From assembly GCA_026120185.1 (NCBI GenBank), contig JANUWF010003377.1, positions 941,001-1,005,000 on the forward strand: DNA of 64,000 bases, written 5' to 3'. A program made the translations under genes and the position numbers. The notes under the pieces were generated by a model. The model worked only from the letters and a program-made list of their open reading frames with translations. It made no database searches and was not told the DNA's origin. How positions within the stretch are numbered: position 1 is the first letter of the stretch; each line of letters opens with the position of its first letter. Positions 12,526 through 25,285 of this stretch are shown piece after piece. This DNA comes from Voacanga thouarsii. Lineage: Eukaryota > Streptophyta > Magnoliopsida > Gentianales > Apocynaceae.

Positions 12526-14284
12526 TGGTTAAAATTTTGGAGCATGCTTAGGGTTAATAATCGGAAAAAGTGGTTCTTTTACGAATAAAAATATGATCTT
12601 GGTGATTGTATAGATCCCCCGTGATTTTTTATATAGGTAGATTTTGTGTACGCCTCGCACGTGAAGGCATATGCTCCTGTAATTTATTGTTAATCACTTT
12701 CTGTAGAATTCGTGTATGCCTCGTTTTGAAAGGCATAGGCAGTTGACATGGTATTTCAATTTAATTTACGAATTCCTGTAACAAAAAAATGGTGCTTGGA
12801 TCAATTCTAAAAAACCCCTAAAGGAAATTGCAAAAAATAGAAGAAAATTGATGCTTGTGGAAAGAGCCCAGTCGCGACTGGTTTCCTTCAAGCTACATTC
12901 GGCTTGTGAGTTTGAACACTCACAAGCCATGGCCATAATAGGAAGAGTGCGGCCAGTCTAGTTAGTTGTTGGAGTCAGAAACCGTGGCGAGCTTCTCTCA
13001 TGCCACGATTGATTTTTGTTCTTGAAGGCTCCAAGAACTGTAGATGGCTCACTAAAAGCCGCAGCTGGTTTTGGGCTAAAGGGAACCGGGTTCTCTTTTG
13101 GTCTACTTGCAGTTCGGATCTGAGTTAGGCTGTCGCTTTAGGTCTTCTGGAAGTTTATTTTATTTTATTTTATTTCCATGCAATTTTTTTCGTTTTAGGC
13201 CCATATCACACGAGGTTATTTCCTTGCAATAATTTATTTATGGAATTAAATAATTTTACATGAAAATGGTTAGTTGAGGAACCACCTTAGGATTAAGCAA
13301 TATCATTTTAATTTTATTATTATGATATTTAATCCATTATTTGGTTACATAAGAATTAAAGGTCAAAAATAGCATGCAAAAAGTTTATTTTTGGAGCATG
13401 CCTATTTTTATTTAATTTTGTGATGAAATGCACAAAAGTTTTTGAGAAATTAATTTTTCTCTAGATAAAATAATTAAGGAAAACATTTTAAAATGAAATT
13501 AAGTAAATTAAAAATAAATTCACGGTTTATTCTTCTAAAGGTTTTTTATCCTCGACGTGGAGAATAATTTTGAATTTAAGTTTTTTAAATTTAGCTCCTA
13601 GAAAATGGTTTTAACTTAAGTAGTGAAATAAAAAAATCATAGTTTATTCTTTTAAAGGATTTTATTCTTGACATAGAGAGTAATAGTTGAATTTTTGGGC
13701 TTTCACTAATGTTAATAAAAACTAATTAAATTCTAAAGAAGAGTTTTTCCTAAAAACCTTTTTCTCAAAAAATTATGTAGGAGAGGGGTTCCAATTGCTC
13801 CATGGCTTCCGTCACGGATTTCTATTAGAGATCATATATTTCTTCGCGTCATACTGAGCATGACCCCCTATAGGATGGATTTCCACAAGAATCTAGAACT
13901 AACGGAAGAATTATAACTAAAGCCTATTATATGTGTTAGTGTCTGCTAGCCTATCATTAGAGATATTAATGCGGGATTATCCGTAGGTAGTGAGAGTAAT
14001 GATCATCATATCGATGGAACTATTTCTGGATCATTACTTATTAAGGAAGTTTAATTTGTGATGGTTATATACTTAACTTAGAAAATTGTTAACCTTCCTA
14101 CGAAACTCTGTTAATATTTCTAAAAGTCAAAACTTTCATATTTTGATCATAGTTTTAATAGGTCAACCATGATAATATGATGTTTTAAATGTGCATTTTT
14201 ATATGTTTTTTCAAAACAAATATTTTTTTCTGAATGAAGTTTTTTTCCAATCAACAAAAATGTCTGGTTTCAGTCTTTTGTTTA
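12526..14284 (+). other. Copia element F leader, non-coding
   Basis: Lies between primer site and gag. It carries many stops in all frames and AT-rich duplicated phrases (for example TTTATTCTT then AAAGG(A/T)TTTTAT near 13520 and 13645). No gene seen. Confidence 0.5.
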
Positions 14285-15203
14285 TTATTCTCAAGGAGAA
14301 TAAGTTAGTTGGCCTAACTACGTGGACTAGAAAAGGAATCTAAATATAGCACTCACTACGAATGAGTATAAGTATGTTCTGATCGATCCCTGTCCCGAAA
14401 TTAGGAAAGATTTCACAGACCAGGATCGAGAGGCTGAGAAGGGATGGAGAAAAGCTGATGAACTAGCTCGATGCTATATGTTGGCTTCCATGTCCAATTT
14501 TCTCTAGTCTAAGTACGAAAATATGCCTACTGCATATGATATCGATGTATCATTGCACACCATGTTTGCTAACATGAGCCGGCCCGCAAGGTAGAAAGCT
14601 CTTAAAGTAATCATAAACACTAGAATGTCTAATGGGGCATCGGTTTGTGAGCACATACTTAAGATGATTGCTCACTTTGAGGAGGCTGAGGTCCTACATG
14701 CAAAAATTGATGTTGAGAGCTAAATTGATATGGTTCTTAAGACTTTACCAAATTCATATTCTCAGTTCAAGTTAAATTATAACATGAACAAGTTGAGGAT
14801 GTCTTTGCTAGAGTTAATGAAAGAACTCCAGGTTGTTGAGAAAGTAATGAAGCATGAGTCAAAGATTTTGGTTACTCATTCTCGTTCATCTTCAAGAATT
14901 GGGTCTAAGTCCAAGAAGTTCAAGAAGAAGAAGACCCAGAACAATGTGGGGGCCCAGCCTAAGGGATCCAAGCCTAGTTCATCCAAGCTCAATGCTAAGC
15001 CCAATGGCAAGTGATTTAAGAGTGGCAAGAAAAGGCACTTCAAAAAAGATTTTGCCGACTTCTTGGCCAAGTCCTCTTCAGGTATTACTTTATACTTAGA
15101 GTCTATATTGATGGCTAAATCCTCATCCACTTGAATTTTTTATTCTAGAGCCACTGACCATATCTATAACTCCTTACAGAGGTTTAACAAGATACGGTGA
15201 TGA
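14285..15203 (+). pseudogene. Copia gag and start of protease
   Basis: A plus-strand gag of the UBN2/Ty1-Copia type. MVLKTLPNSYSQFKLNYNM opens a 94-codon open stretch at 14730-15014, ending in a Lys/Ser-rich basic tail. The expected CCHC knuckle is visible as FKSGKKRHFKKDF, with its first, second and last Cys replaced. The aspartic protease start is seen as YSRATDHIYNSLQ, where the usual catalytic Asp of the D(S/T)GA(T/S) motif has become Arg. Stops at 15012 and near 14714. The frame ends at 15203 where a Gypsy LTR has inserted, so protease, integrase and reverse transcriptase are lost. Confidence 0.8.
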
Positions 15204-16642
15204 TGTGGCGGTTTCGCATGCATTGGAAATAGTATAAACAATCCACAAAAATCACGTTTTAAATTTAAAATTCCAATCACCAAAACCATACAATAGGGCA
15301 AGTATACTTATCACATAGTATAGGGAATAGCAAGTACTGAATCCACAGGAACTTAGCAATTATCACTACTTTGCTTTCATCTCATTGTCTAGCCAAATTA
15401 AATATGTGAAAAATAAATAATTACACTACACTAGGAAACCTATCATCTTTTCACTCAAAGAAGAGTCATAAGTTCATCAAGAGAATTGAAAGAGAGAAAG
15501 ACCATGTAACAACAAGAATTCCCCCGTTAAACACCTCAAAGACGAGTACCGCTTAGATCCATAAATCCTAACTCTAGGCACCGGATCTCTTGAGTTATGA
15601 GATCCCTAATCCTTAAATTCGATTAATTGGTATCTCTACCCAATCAACCAAACCCAATGAGGCATTAAACATCACTCACAATCGCAACTATGCAAAGCCA
15701 CAAAACCCCTAGCTCTAGGCGATTTCATAAACCCATTGATTATTAACCCTAATTCACAACCTCCCTCTTGGGTTAATTAGAAATGGCAAACATTAAATTA
15801 GTTAAGTGGTTGTTCAAACCTTTACCCCATGTCTCAAAATCATTAAGGAAGAACAACTAATTGAATGAAATCAATTAAAATGCACACAACCAAGATAACA
15901 CAATGAATACAAATAACCAAAGACCATAGAGATAAAATCATAGATCCAAGAAGAATACATCATCCTAAAGCATAAAATTATGGTACAACCCTTTTTTACA
16001 ATTAAAAATCAAATATTAGAACAAAAATTACAAAGTAGATAACAAAGAAAAGGGTTAGAAACACTCATAGATTAGTAATTTCTTCCTCATCCTTGAGAGC
16101 TATTTGTAACCGTCCCTTCCTCTTCCTTAAATACCTTTCTCATTCTCTTCATTTTAAAGAGAAAAATGGCTTCCTAGAGGATCCCTTGGTTGCTAGCCAA
16201 CCAAAGATATATTTATAGGGTTTATAATAGTGTATTTATAGTGCACAATGGATAAAGAAAAAGAAATATGCAGAAAAATTCGAAAATATGCGCTTCTACG
16301 CATGTGGCCAGCCAGGGAAATATCCCTAGGCTGCTTGGTACTATTCACTACTGTTCCAATTTTTTTAGAAATTTAATATTTTTTATTAGAAATTTTTATC
16401 CTAGGTGGCCTAGGGAAGTTCCAATTCCCTAGGCTACCACTTCTTGTGTGGCTTCTTTATTTTTCTTTCATTTTTGCTCCATTTTACTTTCTTTCTTCAC
16501 TTTCATCTTCAATTGGTCTTTTCTATATTTTCTGCAAAAACAAGATGAGAATGGTGTGGTGAGGTGGTGATTTCAATAAGGAATTACTACAATTAAAGCA
16601 TAAAAATACTAAAACATATGTATATGATGAAACCTCGCCACA
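15204..16642 (-). repeat. Ty3/Gypsy 3' LTR, element I
   Basis: Begins TGTGGCGGTTTC and ends GAAACCTCGCCACA, a clean inverted terminal pair with TG...CA ends, 1439 bp. It is bordered on the right by a purine-rich tract on the minus strand (AGTGTGGGGC), which makes this the 3' LTR of a minus-strand element. GATGA precedes it at 15199-15203 as the possible target duplication; the partner is lost. Confidence 0.75.
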
Positions 16643-17500
16643 GCCCCACACTTAAATCTTTTCTTGTCCTCATGCAAACTACACTAATCCATGAACAAAG
16701 AATTGACTCATATACAAATCTAACACCTTACATTCATTCACAACTTAATTGTTATACAACTAAGAAAAATAAATTATTTTATAAGGATAAAGAATAGCTA
16801 ATTTACAAGTACAAAGAAAAAAAATTCTACATAGCACTCTAGGCGAGTCATCAAGAACAACGTAACATATATGCAATAAGGTCAAAATGGTAATGAGATT
16901 ATTTTTTTTCTCCACTTTAGGATCACCTTAACACCAATCCATGCAAGTTAATCCTATGTATACCCTTATATTAGGCTAGACACATCCAAAAACCTCAAAG
17001 TGAAATTAAACAAGTTTATGCCAAATAAATGTGATTCGCTTAATATCGCCAATCAAGAATTTCAAACAAAGTGATTTATATGAGATAGGATCTAACAACT
17101 CAATCAAGTCTCATGGCTATCCCAAGTACATATATTACATATGCTACATTATAATATAACAAGACCATACTCTTTGATACAACAATACATTTCAATTTGA
17201 ATTAGCGAAGTAGGAGCCTCTCATTTTTCATCAATTTTCTTTTTACAATGGATTGCTTTTATAATGATTTTAAATGCTATTTTTGTAGCCTTGTAATTTT
17301 CTTTTTTCTTTTGTTTCTTTTTCATCAACGTTGTTTTTCGTCATAGACCATGCATTTTTGCATTCCTAGAGCCTTTTTTCTCCTTACTTAAGTAGGTGCT
17401 TTTAGCTACCTACCTCTTGCTCCTATTTACCTTTTTATTAAAAAATATAATAAATAATAAAAATTTTCTATAATACAACATAAAATACAAATGAATGAAT
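16643..17500 (-). mobile_element. 3' internal tail of Gypsy element I, with polypurine tract
   Basis: Minus-strand sequence next to the LTR reads GAGGACAAGAAAAGATTTAA then GTGTGGGGC. This phrase (GAGGACAAGNNNNGATTTAAGTNTGGGG) is characteristic of the untranslated stretch just before the 3' LTR in Athila/Tat-type plant Gypsy elements. No coding sequence remains. It is truncated at 17500 by Copia element A. Confidence 0.65.
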
Positions 17501-19211
17501 TGTTAGTGTTATGTCCTAAAAGCAATCACATGTATTCTGTATATTGTACATTATTAAATAAAACAATGCATTCTTTATCTTTCAATTTATTTTATTTATG
17601 CGTTCGTGTAAAATAACTATTAGATAAAGTCCCAAGGTCAACACTTTATTAAGAAAATCATGATAGAGATCATGATGTGAGGTTCCTACTATACTTGATA
17701 GTGTTCATACTTCAATTATCCCTAGTCATAGTATTAATGAGATATGGCATCTTTAATGTGCTAAAACTAGCATGTGTTATACTTCCTAATTTGATCAGGT
17801 GGTGATTCTCGCATCCATGAGTATTGTGATACTTAAAATTAACATGTGAATTCTTGTGACTTAAAGAAGTACTTTCGATGACCTAACTATGAGATAATCA
17901 CATGGATAACTATTTAGTGCCAATGATAGAATCTCATCATAACAAATGTGCAAGTATCCTTAGACTTGAGATCTTCAAGGTACTTTATTTACCAAGTGTT
18001 GGATTTTGATTCCAATCTTTGGAGTCCTGACAAGACCGCCTTTGGGATGGTATTGGGTACAACATGAAGCAAATAAAAGTAGTTGAGATGATCAATAAAG
18101 AATTCACCACTACTAATAGTATAAACGAATATCTCACGGTCATTTGTAGGAATCACTACTTGAGAATTCCTTAGCCAATGCGATTGTATATTGCAAATGG
18201 TTCCAATAGATACATATGATGAGTATTAGATTCTGGGAACAAGTACTAAAATATTTGGGCTGAAATTAATTTATTATTTTGGAAGGAGTTGGCACTAATT
18301 TCGTACTCCAAACCAAACAAGATATTATATGGTGAAAGAAATTTAATGCACTATTGTGTGCTATTGAAAGGTTCATGTCAAGCCACTTGGCTTTCTGGAC
18401 TTTTGGGTGATCATGATGTATTGCTAGACACCGCTCATGATCTGGTGAATATGGATTTATTAATTAGAGAATTAATAAATCAATCTTTGTTAGAATTAAG
18501 AAGATAGTTCTAAAATTATTAAGGATTATTAATTTTAAAGATGTTTAGATTAATTCATATTTTGCCACCAATAGACCGAGAAACCTAATAGGTTACACAC
18601 AATAGAGAATTGAGTGCTCAAGATATTATTTAATAACATTATAGGGTTGATTGTGAAAAAAAGAAGTAATTGTGGTTAAATTATAATTAGTTATAATTTG
18701 TGGGCTATATTATAATTACCTATAATCATAATATTTATTCGTAATTAAGAATCCTTATATGTAATGGATTTTGATTACCAAATAAACGTGGGATTATGAA
18801 TATATATAATTACACACACGGATAGATTTTTTTTTAAGGAAATTAAAAAATCGAGAACTCCTCATGTATCGTGATTATTCTTCTTCTGGAAAATAAAAGC
18901 CCTAGCTGCCATAGTAATTTTGCTAGCACAAAATTCTTCTTTTTTCCCTAGAGCACCATTCTCGTGAGGATTTATTAGAGACAATCCTACACTTGGATTG
19001 TGGTGAATTGACGGAATGAAAGAGAAACCATTCTCAAGCTTTGCTGGATCGCGCCTTAGAGCAGAGAAAATTTTTGTTTCACAGAGGCTTCACATAAGGT
19101 AATTTTCTACACCTATTTTGATCCCTTTTGATGCATAAATGTTATCCTCGGTGTGGAATTCTTGTTTTTTTCCACTGCGCAACAATGATTTTGCATGAAG
19201 AATTCCTAACA
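17501..19211 (+). repeat. Copia 5' LTR, family 1, copy A (complete)
   Basis: 1711 bp, starts TGTTAGTGTTATGTCC and ends ATTCCTAACA, and is followed one base later by a tRNA-iMet primer site. It is the reference copy for fragments at 3513-4799 and 5128-6190 and for the inverse copy at 54592-56319 (~1728 bp). No second LTR follows because the element is broken at about 23250. Confidence 0.85.
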
Positions 19212-19212
19212 G

Positions 19213-19225
19213 TGGTATCAGAGAT
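19213..19225 (+). other. Primer-binding site of Copia element A
   Basis: TGGTATCAGAGAT, one mismatch from the consensus initiator-Met site, directly 3' of the LTR. Confidence 0.85.
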
Positions 19226-19960
19226 AGGTTTATGCGTTAATGGGTTGGATTTTTTCCATGAAATATGTTTCATTGTGGCCTCTGCATCCTCTGTGAAAAA
19301 TTGTTTTCACGTGAGTTATTTGTAAAAAAAAAACATGATTCTATGGGTTTTGGTTGCGTGAACATGTTTTTGTAAAAGTTACAGAATATTTAATGACAAG
19401 AATTAACGTGTCAATTCTTGCAAAGGAAAAAAAAAATTTCCTGGGTGTGTCTGCAACTAAACAAAAATGTATTTTCTGAATAAAAAAGCACACATGTTTT
19501 TTGTTCTGTTTTACTGGATAGAAGTTTTCCTTGAATGAGTTTATATAAATGAAATAAAAAGGAGACTAGATTGCATCAGAGAATTGTTCTCTGAAGTTGT
19601 CGCAAAAAACTTGAGGTTTTCCCAGACATCGTTTCTGGAGAAGACGAAGAGAGAAAAAAAAAATTTAGCCCTCAAGCCGCGGCTCACTATGAGCCAAGTC
19701 GTGGCCCACAAGGAGCTGTCTTGGCTCACGTGGGATTAGCTTTGCAATCCTGGGGAGGCTTACATAGATCCTTCCTAGGATGTAGTTCCTTGTCTATATT
19801 AAAAAAAAAAAAATCTTTTCCATTTCCATTTCGTTTGTCTTCTTGCGCATAGGCCCATGGATCACTTTGTTTCTTTTTCACTTGGCACCCAAATTTTCCT
19901 AAAGTTAGTATTTTAGGACTAAAATAATTTTTCCAAAAAATCTTATTTTGGAAAATAATA

Positions 19961-20450
19961 TATTTTCTAAAATAATGATTTTAGATTATATATTATTTTA
20001 ATTCCTAAAATATGATTTTAGTAGTTAATTTATTTTCTAAAACAATGATTTTAGAATATATATTATTTTAATTCCTAAAATATAATTTTAGCAATTAATA
20101 TATTTTCTAAAATAATGATTTTAGAATATATATTATTTTAATCCCTAAAATATGATTTTAGCAATTAATATCTTTTCTAAAATAATATTTTAGATTATAT
20201 ATTATTTTAATTCCTAGAATATGATTTTAGCAATTAATATATTTTCTAAAATAATGATTTTAGATTATGTATTATTTTAATTCCTAAAATATGATTTTAG
20301 CAATTACTATATTTTCTAAAATAATGATTTTATAATTTATTCTATTTTCCAAAATAGTGATTTTGGAATTAATTTTAGGAATTAATATACTTTATAAAAT
20401 ATTGGTTTTAGAATTTATTCTGTTTTTCCAAAAATAGTGATTTTAGAATC
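19961..20450 (+). repeat. ~70-bp AT-rich tandem array in the leader of Copia element A
   Basis: Units beginning TATTTTCTAAAA(T/C)AATGAT start at 19961, 20031, 20101, 20171 (TCTTTTCTAA), 20240 and 20310. Spacing is 70, 70, 70, 69 and 70 bp, and more diverged partial units run to about 20450. The arrangement lies between primer site and gag. The sister element at 50.3-56.3 kb has only about two related units of ~75 bp near 53820-53945. Confidence 0.85.
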
Positions 20451-21539
20451 ATTTGTTATGTTTAATTTTATTTTGAGTATAAAATTAGGATGGTGGTTTA
20501 GTTATGGACTATGGACCTAATTAAATTATTCGTACATTTTATTGCTTTGGTTTTGAATTAAATAGGGCCTGCGAGTCCTACCTTCCCTATTTTCTTATGT
20601 AAATTTCTCTTCTCATCTAAACTCCACTCGAATATAACTCGAGGTTTCTTTATTAGGATTTTGTGTAATTAAATTACATAGTTTAGATAGAATAGAATTT
20701 ATTACAAGTTCAAGAGAAAAATAATCAAGACCAAAAGGAAGATGGTTAGATTTTCTTCTTATATCATGCATGAATACTTAGGATTGGCCAAATTAATTTC
20801 CTTTGTGGCTCAAGAAAATTAATATAGTAAAGTCTATAACCAAACCACGTTATTATTATGCAATGTATGGATATGATGACATTATGCATGGTATGTTAAG
20901 ACACAAATATCACAAATCCCTTAAGCAAAATTAGACCTAATGCTTTCCATTAATATAGTAAGAACGAGAGTTCATTTTCGAGACTAAGTTGTTGGGTCAC
21001 CCAAGCCTACTTGAACATGCCACGAAATTTTATATTCCTAATTAATGGGTCGGGTTTAACTAATTTCTTTATCCTGATTGGGCTAACTCAAGTATAAAGA
21101 AAATTAGATTAAGATTGGGTTAACTTAAAAGCTTTAAGATTAAAAGATGATTGTTAATTACCCAATGATCTGGTAATTACATATAATATAATTAGTATTG
21201 GATACCTATCATTGAACTCAAGGGTGGCTTATTGGGCAAGCCCAATGTTATTCTTAAGGAATTTGAATACTGGTCTACTAGGAAAGCTTTCAATGGGTTT
21301 TCCCGAATCAATTGTAGGGCTATTAGTTTGAGTAACATAGTGGAATAACAATGCGTTTAATTAAAGACCTAATTATCTGCATTACATGTGCATATATAGT
21401 TAGCTAATTTTCTCCACCTTTACATCTAGGTCATCTGCATCATATCGACCAACCTAAACCTGCGTAGCATCTTGGAAACCAACAAATTACTAAAACAAAC
21501 TTTCTCGACTAGTATAAAAATTTGAGAATTGTTCTCAAG
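20451..21539 (+). other. Copia element A leader, non-coding
   Basis: No coding frame. It shares phrases with the inverse of 52900-53700, the leader of element B (for example GCATGAATAC...GATTGGCCAAATTA-like text), supporting a common family. Confidence 0.5.
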
Positions 21540-23250
21540 TAGAAGAAGTTACTCTACGTGTTAGAAGCTCCTATTCCACCACCAACAGCTCAAGATACTT
21601 ATACTGATAAGCATGTTGTCTACAAGAAGCATAAAGAAGATAGCAACACGGCATCCCGTGTGATGTTGGCATCAATGACCCCCTGAATTGCAAAACAACA
21701 CGAGTATATGGATGCTTACTCGATTATCTTGCATCTTCGAGAGCTGTTTGATGCCCAAGTCAGAACGGATAGATATGAAATATCAAAACAATTGTTCTGT
21801 TCAAAGATGGCTAAAGGTACTTTTGTGGCCATTCATGGGCTGAAGATGTTGGGCTTAATTGAGAAGGTCGGATCTCTTGGTTTTGTAATGTATAATGAAT
21901 TAAGTATCGACTTAATTTTACAATCTTTACCAAGTAATTTTTCACAATTTGTGATTAACTACTAGATAAACAAGATTGAGTCCACTATACCCAAATTGAT
22001 CAATCTACTCAAAACCGCGAAATCCTCCATGAAAAAGAAATCCAATGTAGTTATATTAGTAGAATCTTCCTCTTTTAGGGAGAAGGTTCCTAAGAAGAAG
22101 AAGAAGGATTCTACAAAGTCCAAAGGTGGTGTGAAAAAGAAATAGGCAACCACCAAAGACCCATGCCATTATTATGGAAAGATGGTCCATTAGAGGAGAA
22201 ACTACAAAGCCTACTTCGAGACCGTTAAGGAAAAAAAGCAAAAGGAGAAGCTTGCGGGCACTTTTAATTCTACTCCTAGTATATTTATGATCGGGGTTAA
22301 TACTGTCTTTAGAAATAAGATACGGGTATTAGATATTGGATGTGGATCTCATTTGTGCAATAATTTGCAGGGACTAAAGGACAATAGAAGGCTTGAGAAG
22401 GGCGACGTGGACTAATGTACTACAAATGGAACAATGGTTGCTACACTTGCTATGGGGACTTATAAGCTACACCTGCCTTCAGGATTAATTTTAGAACTAC
22501 AAAACTTTTATTTTGTACCAGTTTTATTGAAAAATATTATCTTAGTTGCGTATTTAGTCTTATATGGATTTCATTTAATTTTTAAGAATAAATATTGTTC
22601 TTTTTCATTAAGTTATATTTATTATGGTTCCACGACTTTGGTTATTGGTTTATATGTTTTAGACATGAATAATCCAATCCTCAATATAAACAATAAGAAA
22701 CCAATGATAAATAATTCAACCCCATCTTATTTATGGCATTATTGTTTAAGCCATATAAATAAGAATCGTGTTTCTAAGTTACACAAGTTAGGTGACTTGG
22801 GGTCATTTGATTATGAATTATATGGCACATTCGAGTCTTGTTTACTTAGTAAAATGACTAAAACTCATTTTTTGGAAAAGGAAAAAGCGCCAAAGAGTTA
22901 CTAGCACTTATATATTCTGATGTATGTGGCACAATGTCTATATAATCAAAATGAGGTTATCACTATTTCATAACATTTATCAATGATTATTCATAATATG
23001 TGTATTTGTATTTAATAAAATACAAATTTGAAGCTTTTTAAAGTTTAAAGACTTCAACAATGAAGTAGAGAAACAACTTGAAAAAAGTATTAAGACTCTA
23101 AAATCTGATCGATGAGGTAAATACTTAAGCGAAGAGTTTCAAGATTATCTTAGAGATAATGGGATATTATCTCAATTGACTCCACCGCATACATTTCAAC
23201 ATAATGGTGTATCTAATAGAAGGAATTGAACCATTCTAGACATGGTATGA
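21540..23250 (+). pseudogene. Copia gag-protease-integrase remnant, element A
   Basis: Order along the strand: gag (YMDAYSIILHLRELFDAQ at 21708, then LPSNFSQFVINY), a Lys-rich region, a damaged zinc knuckle (CHYYGKMVH), a protease site reading LDIGCGSHLCNN (family: LDTGCGSH, so the catalytic Thr is Ile), a pre-integrase block LWHYCLSHINKNRVSKLHK, then the start of the integrase core. The core has YHYFITFINDYS, a decayed Asp-Arg-Gly block near 23107-23122 and THPPHTFQHNGV-like text near 23190. Stops at 21684, 21963, 22143, 22414, 22902 and later. Coding similarity ends abruptly at about 23250, inside integrase. Reverse transcriptase, RNase H and the 3' LTR are missing. Confidence 0.85.
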
Positions 23251-23421
23251 AGCGTTGGAGGCTAGGGAGTGGGCGCGGAGGTAAGGAAGGCGTTGGGAGA
23301 TGTCAGGAGGGGGCAATGTTGACCGAGGATCTTGGATGGTACATCTAAGAGATGCAGCTTTGGCGTAGTACTGCCAATCTCTGTTGTTTAAGGGCTCCGG
23401 TGCACTGCCTCCCACTGACAA
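23251..23421 (-). pseudogene. Unrecognised exon-like fragment behind a promoter-like repeat
   Basis: On the minus strand an open frame reads EPLNNRDWQYYAKAASLRC, then TLPPPDISQRLPYLRAHS. Composition is cell-protein-like and GC-richer than the surroundings. It begins just after a splice-acceptor-like TTCTTCCTGTCGATTGTCAG and stops where it meets the broken Copia integrase at about 23250. Upstream on the same strand lie a CT-rich leader (23430-23640), a TATATAAATAC box near 23755 and the repeat shared with the RING gene promoter. It could be a 5' piece of a host gene cut by rearrangement, or an exon captured by a transposon. The family was not recognised. Confidence 0.4.
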
Positions 23422-23740
23422 TCGACAGGAAGAAATTCACCAAACACAGCAGCAGGGACGGTGGCAAACACAAAGGAAGAAAGAAACACAGAGAGGGTTT
23501 TGAAGGAGACAAGAAAAGAAGAAGAAACACAGATATACGGAAACACATAGAGGACACAGACAAGCAAGGGTTTTGAGCGTTTTCAAGAAGAAACACGCAG
23601 ACAAGCACGGGTTTTGAGGAGAGAGGTTTTTTTATAGAGGAACTTTCCAAAAGCTTAATCTATAGGGAAAAACTCACCGAAGTCTACTCCTCAAATTAGA
23701 GAAAAGGAAAACCAAATCCAACCCAGATTCGGATTTGAAG

Positions 23741-23965
23741 CTCCTCCATTGTATTTATATATGTTAATATACCCGGAAATTCCGAAAAATGGTGCTATTT
23801 TCGCACCAAATTTTGATAGAGGGGCAGCTGCAATCGGAATTTTGTTTATAGTGCGACCTCTACATCTAATTTTTTTTTTTTTTTAAATATCCGATCTTGA
23901 GGTCGCCATTCATGGGATGCGACCATAACATTCCCTGGCCAATTTTTTTAAATTGTGCAACCTTC
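23741..23965 (-). repeat. Promoter-like repeat, inverse copy of 37494-37690
   Basis: Read on the minus strand it contains GGTCGCATCCC, GGCGACCTC, a poly-A run, GAGGTCGCACTATAAACAAA, TTCCGATTGCAGCTGCCCC and GCGAAAATAGCACCATTTT. The same blocks in the same order precede the RING-H2 gene at 37.5-37.7 kb. Similarity stops just past the AGCACCATTTT block in both. Confidence 0.75.
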
Positions 23966-25280
23966 AGGTCGTATCTTGACACAGCGTTGTCATTCCCGTT
24001 TGTGCAAATACTCCGCAACGTTATTTTCTTTTCCCCAATTCTTACTTCACCATCGAGTCACCGTCGCCATCGCTTGGCATCTAAATTCGACCTCAAGATT
24101 AGATATTTTAATATATCACCTGGAACCAAGCTCATCCAAGAAACCAGGAATAGCTCCTTACAGAATTGTTCTTGGTGATATTAAAGAAAAGGTATGCTTT
24201 TCTGTTTGCAAGCACTTGGTAATTAAAATGTAGTAGATGATTTTGGAGTTTTAAGGATGGAGCTATTGTTGGATTTATTGTTTAGTAAGTTGCACCAAAC
24301 ACTAATGTTTATCTTTTTCTTTTTTCTCAAGCAGCTTAAGCTTTTAAGCTTTTAGATAAGCTGAAATTGATAGCAAGAGGTCTTTGTTCAAATCCTGCTG
24401 CCTCATGTGAATAAAAAAATTAGAAAGAAAAAAGGGTGAAATGTGAACGTGTTAGGTGTATTAGTAGAAAGTGACTTTGGCCCACACGTGAGGATGCATT
24501 GTTAACTAAGTTGTCCTTTTTGATAAGGTGGAAATTTAACTCTTTTAAGGTAGACTTCCTTAAAATTCCAAGAAGTTGTCTTGCCACATTGCATGGGAAA
24601 GTTTACAAAAGTGGATTCTTCACATAGAAGGCGTAGCTTGCTTGCAGTTTGTTTATTGCCCAAAAATTGTGCATTCTTTTTTATATCATGTTGTTGAGTT
24701 TATTTGTTTGCTTTTATCTTTGGCTTCATGAAATGAGGACCTTAATTGTGAGCTTCTTATATAGCTTGCTTTGTATTCTTGATTTCAGTGAACAAGCTGT
24801 GCTCTTTTACCAATTTATTCTATACCGTGTGTGAAGTGAATAAGTGCATTGATACTCTTCTTGCTATCAAACTTATATGCCATGATGCTTCCCCTATAGT
24901 TAAGATTTTACATTCATTAATTTGACAGGATCTAGTGCATTCATTCTCATGGTGGTTAGTTTGTAATAAATACTATCCATTTTATCTTTTATGGTATACT
25001 TGCTATTTGGGATGGACCAAAATGTTTGACACATATTGGAATAGGAAAATTTTCTAATAGCTATTCCCCATAATTCTTTTTTTTTTTTTTGGCTTTTTTG
25101 GGGGTTGGGGGTGTCGGTGGGTCCACTAGTTGCTTTCATATCCTGATTGGAATATGTGTTTAGGAGGGGGAATTATTTAGTGATCTTGAATTTAGTCGTA
25201 GTTGACTATTGTTGTGATGGCTTGAGCCGAGGTCCAAGTTCCTGCACTCAACTACTGTTGCCAAGTACCATCAAATTTAA
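23966..25280. other. Unassigned sequence, possible broken host-gene region
   Basis: No complete gene. A plus-strand stretch near 24125-24191 reads SSKKPGIAPYRIVLGDIKEK and ends in an excellent donor (AAAAG|GTATGC), so it may be a genuine exon end, but no ATG or matching downstream exon could be assigned. A GTTCAAATCC box at about 24388 recalls a tRNA-derived SINE B box, without a clear A box. The rest is T-rich, intron-like sequence up to the retrotransposon target site at 25281. Confidence 0.3.
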
Positions 25281-25285
25281 TTTTG
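25281..25285. repeat. Target-site duplication, left copy (TTTTG)
   Basis: Identical to 30449-30453. The 5-bp length is typical of Copia/Gypsy integration. Confidence 0.9.

Noticed and set aside
23345..23650. 101-codon minus-strand frame (MESSSIKKPLSSKP...)
   Set aside because: No ATG start, low-complexity Leu/Ser/Phe composition from a CT-rich leader; more likely untranslated leader or intron before the exon-like fragment.
24330..24430. tRNA or SINE at the GTTCAAATCC box
   Set aside because: B-box-like only; no cloverleaf, no A box at the right distance, no flanking duplication seen.
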